A stretch of 64,000 nucleotides of DNA from Calvatia gigantea (Eukaryota > Basidiomycota > Agaricomycetes > Agaricales > Lycoperdaceae): contig JACAAK010000002.1 of the NCBI GenBank assembly GCA_025093985.1, positions 2,170,001 through 2,234,000 on the forward strand, written 5' to 3'. Positions 60,120 through 64,000 of the stretch are shown in pieces (the stretch's first letter is position 1; each line of letters begins with the position of its first letter). The translations under genes and the position numbers were made by a program. Below the pieces are notes generated by a model. The model saw only the letters and a list, made by a program, of their open reading frames with translations, was not told where the DNA came from and did not search any database.

Positions 60120-61506
60120 ATGTCCACTCGAACTAGGAGTAGTGCCAGGTTACAAGCCCAACAGCCGGAAAGTAACCCGGAGCGACCATTCGACCTAAAA
60201 GACAAGGAACGAGATATCTGGGACGAAGTCAGGGAAGAGCACTACGACAGTGAGCTAGCCGTCCATTCGTCTTTGTCTTTGGCACACTCACTTTCCTCCA
60301 TCGAGTCATCGAACAACTACCACTAACCATTCATCGGCAACTCACTCTTATGCGTCAACTGGATGACCACGCCCATGGTACGACTTCACGACTCGGAAAA
60401 TTATCTCACGGACTGGCATCTCTGACAGGCTACTCTTGTGGTTTGCTTCCTGCTGTCAAGCAGTACATTGGACTACGTCAAACAGTTACTAACGCGAAAT
60501 ACCTGAACCAAGTGGAGGACAAAACTCAGAATCTATCCCCACAGGTTCTTTTGCCGCAGAAAGGTAGGTCGTTGCCAAGAGGGTTGCCTTCGTCCCACTC
60601 ACGATCCACAGAGGGCACATCGATGACAGTGCCAATGCGTAACCAGTCCGTTCCATCCTCCCCCGGCGCAGAGAGGAAGAAAGACGTGCCCGTAGCTTCG
60701 GGTGATATGTTGTCGCATGTTGCTTGGCTGAGCGAAGAATATTTACGGACTTCTCGCGAGAAAGTCAGCATCGCACAAAGCGTCCATGACTCGGTATGCT
60801 CTTGTACTTTCCTCCAGCTATTTCCCTTCTGAAGTATTTGATATCTAGGTCAACCGGTATATTCGCCTCCTGGATCAGTTTATCAAAGAACAAGAAGCCT
60901 CCCTCAGTCCTGAACCAAACGTCCCAGTCATGCTGAGCACATCGGAGTTGTTTGTTCCAAAATGGAGCCGCTCAATACGCGTAAGTATGAGCCCCATCCT
61001 GGATGAAGAGGACGACTTTGTGGTCCAGCCTCGGCCGGTACAATCAGAGGGATTTATGTCCTCAGAGCGCTTAAACAAGCGGCGCCTTCCCAAGAACCGC
61101 AAACAAAAGAAAAAGACAAGGAAAAGGAGAAGGAGGAGAAAGAGAAAGAAGTCAGTGTGGCCCCTCCCTTGAGAATAACTTTACCTCCCATACACCAAGA
61201 GATACATCCTGATCCTAACGAGCCAACCTGGTGCTACTGCAACCGCGTGTCATTTGGCGAGGTAAATTATCACATCTTAGGGTTGTAAGTCAATACTTAA
61301 CCACTTCACAACCGCAGATGATTGGGTGTGACGATCCGGAGTGTAAATATGAATGGGCGAGTAACTTTATACCATCTCAAGGAATGGGCTCAATTTATTC
61401 CTTGCAGTTCCATCTAGAGTGCGTTGGATTAAAGGCGGTTCCCGAGGATGATGAATGGTATTGTCGAGAATGCGCACAGCGGCAAGTTAAGAACCGACGA
61501 AGGTGA
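60120..61506 (+). CDS. ING-family PHD-finger chromatin protein
   Basis: Subunit of a histone acetyltransferase or deacetylase complex (Yng1/Yng2/Pho23 type) that reads H3K4me3. The N-terminal ING region, after STRTRSSARLQAQQPESN, has RDIWDEVREEHYD joined to IIEQLPLTIHRQLTLMRQLD. The C-terminal PHD has WCYCNRVSFGE/MIGCDDPE CKYEWFHLECVGLKAVPEDDEWYCREC, i.e. Cys4-His-Cys3 with the ING spacing and aromatic cage residues. The tail is basic (RQVKNRRR). The linker is long and Ser-rich. Near 61057-61072 the frame of EEDDFVVQPRPVQSEGF does not continue into LKQAAPSQEPQTKEKDKEKE, so a base is missing or two are extra there, or a cryptic splice exists. Which complex it serves is undecided. Confidence 0.85.
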
Positions 61507-61509
61507 CGC

Positions 61510-63270
61510 TTAACCCGATGAGATCCGCATTTTGAGTTTGTTGGCAAGTGTTTCCATGTAAACATCTAGAGGCGATGAAGTATTGACTGATACTTGAAAA
61601 AGTATCACGTACCTGTTTCATGTCGTAGTCTCCAGTATTCTGCGAGTAGCTCATTGAGCTCCGTCTCGCTCTTCTTGAGATGGTCCGCCATCTGGCAAAG
61701 AAGTAGGTTTTAGGGAAACAGCTGGTTCGAACTTTGTGTGAAATTACCTCCGACTGAATGTTGTTTGCCTCCAGACGCAGTTCCTCCAACTGTTTGTCGT
61801 TATCTCGCCTTTCTATCGCCATTTGTTCATATTCTTCTTTCAACCTAGCTATGGTCTTTTCATTCGCTTGTTTCTTGTCCTCTGCATGTCGTTGGGCTCG
61901 TTCAAGTTTCTCATGTGCGTTCGTAAGTTGTTTGTGGACTCTCTGTCCAGGTTTGAGTGATCAATGTACAACTAAGCATCCCGTTTGGATTGTTTACCTC
62001 GCGCTTTAGGTGCAACTCGTTCTTCTCGATGCTTTTGCCTTCGAGTTGATCTTTCACGTCACCTAACTCCTTCTGCGTGTCCTGAAGGGACCGCATTTCC
62101 TTCTCTATCATGCTCAGTTGCTCGATGCAGCTTCTGACGTCCTTATCCAAAAATCAGCAGCAGCTTTGCCGACGACAACGATACACCTTACTTTCTCGAT
62201 CACGAGGAGCGCATTTACCTTGGACTGCAGGTCTCTTGCTTTCGCCTCATGGGTAACGATGGTCCTTTTGTCATCAGTAGCGTCTAGAGTCATCTGAGAA
62301 ATATGCTTCTTGATGCGATCGGGGGACTGGACCACTCGTCCTTGTGTCCGCTGGACTGATTCATTGGTATTTGCTATCTCGTCGGCCATAGTTTCCTACA
62401 ACAGCAGCAAGTTTTCATCAAGGAAGGCAAATACACTGGAAGAGACTCACTCTTTGTCGAACAAGTGCGTCCTTTTCAGTTTTTAGTTTTTCCAACTCAC
62501 TGACTGCCGCAGCTTGGGAGTTCTTAATCTCGAACATGGTTGCTCTCAAGACCTCGTTTGCCTGGCGAAGGCGCTCGCACTGGGGTTCATCCTCCGCCAA
62601 TTTGACCCTATGCTCAGGTGTGAGCATTCAGTGTAACAACATTAGCTGAACTGCACACTTGATTGTGTCAATTTGGTGTTGCGATTTGTCGAGTTCCTCA
62701 ACGACTTCTTCTCGTTCCACCAAAATTTTCTCGGAGTGTTCACGCAGATTCTTTACGAACTCGTCGCAAAATTGCTCCGTAAACTTGACGAAGTTGATGA
62801 AGGCAGATAGTAGAATTAAGGTTCGCGCTTTTTCAGGTGCGTACAAGTCTTTGGTACTGAAGTCCTCGACTTGTGCGGCTTTTGAAAAACGAGTTCTGGT
62901 CGTACGTCAACACACGACAACAGGGGCACAAGGCTGAAGACGCACAAGTGGTATAAAATGAGGTTGTTGGAGAATGCAGAAGTATAGAGATCCTGTGATG
63001 CCACATATTCCCTCTAATCAAAATCAATTTGTCGTAGATGTGAAGGCTAACCTCGTTTTCGGGGGCCAAAGAAGATATTGAATTGGTCACTGGATCCCGT
63101 AGCGAATCATAGGTGAGCCCTGTTACTTGCTGCAGACAGGCACAATAGACTCCTTCGACGAAATCGGCCGTTGGATGAGTGAGTTGGTCGGTACTCACAG
63201 ATAAACCCCATCCGCCTAAAGCAGTAATAATATCTGGAATATTCATGTGGGGAAAGATGCCTTTTGGCAT
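61510..63270 (-). CDS. NUF2: Kinetochore protein NUF2
   Basis: Subunit of the NDC80 complex that binds microtubules at the outer kinetochore. The calponin-homology N-terminus is MPKGIFPHMNIPDIITALGG, then LTHPTADFVEGVYCACLQQV and, after an intron, LYTSAFSNNLILYHLC joined to RFAKAAQVEDFSTKDLYAPE and KARTLILLSAFINFVKFTEQ, the family hallmark. The rest is coiled coil (REEVVEELDKSQHQIDTIK, VSELEKLKTEKDALVRQR, MIEKEMRSLQDTQKELGDVK) to the end ETLANKLKMRISSG. Six or seven introns separate the coils, all in frame. Its stop codon is 3 bp from the ING stop, so both transcripts must overlap. Divergent from the last gene (128 bp). Confidence 0.93.
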
Positions 63271-63398
63271 TGTAATAACTTAGATGATGGTGGAAAGGGT
63301 GAACTTAAGAAGGCGCATCAACAACCTCGTTCACGGCGCGGTCATGTGACGTTGGATGGAATGGTCAGACGCGTTGCTTAACTTAGATCGTGGCGTTG

Positions 63399-64000
63399 AT
63401 GGCTCAACCCGCCAACATGTCTGTCCCGAAAAACAATCTCGCTGACCTACTCAAACGCAAGGCAAATAATCCTCTTAATTCAGCTCAATCATACACGCCA
63501 TCTCCTCGATCCAACTTAGGGGTAAGGATGTATCCCAAATTACCTTTATTCCTGATGTCACCTTTCAGTTTCAGAAGCCCAGATTCAAGCCTGCAACATC
63601 TACACCATCGGGCAATAGCATACGTGAGTGTGGCAACGCTTTTGGGCAAAATGCCACTGAAGGGCACCTGTTAGCCAAGGTTACCAACACTCTCCCATTG
63701 CTTTCAACTCTGGACTTCAGGCCGACAAAGCCACCCGCAATTCAAACAAGCGTGTTGCAGAATTCGGGGAAAGCGGAGCTCATTGAAATCTCGGACCACT
63801 CCAATCCCACTACTCCAAACCCACTCAAGAGGTCCTCATCTGATTCAAATATCCTCCAAGATCCCTCTCCCAAGGCGTGCAAACGAGCGAAGAACACGAA
63901 CATCCTAAATTCAAACAAAGAAAATCTCTTGGCCATGGAACCAAGGCCTGGCTCAGCGGGTGGCTCCTCTCTAGCATCTCAATTTAGCAGAGTTATCGCC
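63399..64000 (+). CDS. Unidentified gene, 5' part only
   Basis: Runs off the window. It begins MAQPANMSVPKNNLADLLKR; a donor GTAAGG follows SNLG at 63522. A second exon appears to start FQKPRFKPATSTPSGNSI, and a later one LAKVTNTLPLLSTLDFRPTK, then SGKAELIEISDHSNPTTPNP and KRSSSDSNILQDPSPKACKR. This is a Ser/Pro/Lys-rich, probably nuclear, disordered N-terminus with NLS-like KRAK. I do not recognise the family; large nuclear enzymes such as RecQ-type helicases often start like this, but no domain is visible to support it. Confidence 0.5.

Overview
This is nuclear DNA of a filamentous basidiomycete, most likely a mushroom-forming agaricomycete. The evidence is gene density (27 protein-coding genes in 64 kb), introns of about 45-90 nt in almost every gene with GT..AG ends, mixed strands with very short intergenic gaps, and fungal-type families (NUC1, YME2, fungal HOOK, Pom1-like DYRK kinase, Rco1-type PHD protein, Zn2Cys6 factor, FAS1 protein). 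I see no bacterial operon logic, no CRISPR array, no tRNA or rRNA gene and no intact transposon.

Layout. 1-1507: no gene recognised. 1508-5564 (+): a PIN4-type RRM/R3H protein and the mitochondrial nuclease NUC1. 5672-8692: mL46 (-) and V-ATPase subunit H (+), divergent. 8778-15396 (-): TRAPPC13, an EI24-family membrane protein and YME2. 15506-22965 (+): HOOK dynein adaptor and an FG nucleoporin. 23720-28907: RNA 3'-phosphate cyclase (+), CDC50/LEM3 flippase subunit (-), MCM-binding protein (+). 28980-33867: phosphoglucomutase/phosphopentomutase (-), mitochondrial uL15 (+), PRP38 (-). 35000-40482 (+): double-PHD Rco1-like protein and tRNA dimethylallyltransferase. 40600-44930 (-): secreted fasciclin protein and V-ATPase subunit A. 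45080-48641 (+): proteasome RPT1 and a PDK/BCKDK-family kinase. 48873-54761 (-): a very large Pom1-like DYRK kinase. 55028-55774 (+): Zn2Cys6 factor. 56043-58373 (-): kinase with an MLKL-type N-terminal helical domain. 60120-63270: ING-type PHD protein (+) and kinetochore NUF2 (-). 63399-64000 (+): start of an unidentified gene.

Most genes are single-copy housekeeping genes without functional clustering, although two V-ATPase subunits (A, H) and six proteins with likely mitochondrial roles are present. Seven divergent pairs share promoters of 109-266 bp, and several convergent pairs nearly touch (ING/NUF2 stop codons are 3 bp apart).

The most unusual feature is a series of about ten single-base breaks of reading frame in otherwise well-conserved genes (NUC1, HOOK, FG nucleoporin, RNA cyclase, MCM-binding protein, V-ATPase A, DYRK kinase and others). 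Most sit in or next to short homopolymers, so sequencing or assembly error is the leading explanation. Six of the insertion-type breaks share an NGG-to-GGN context, which is reported separately. The most interesting single gene is the MLKL-like kinase, whose catalytic-loop aspartate appears to be asparagine. Exon boundaries were derived by eye from frame, splice motifs and family knowledge; coordinates give the span from start to stop codon, introns included.
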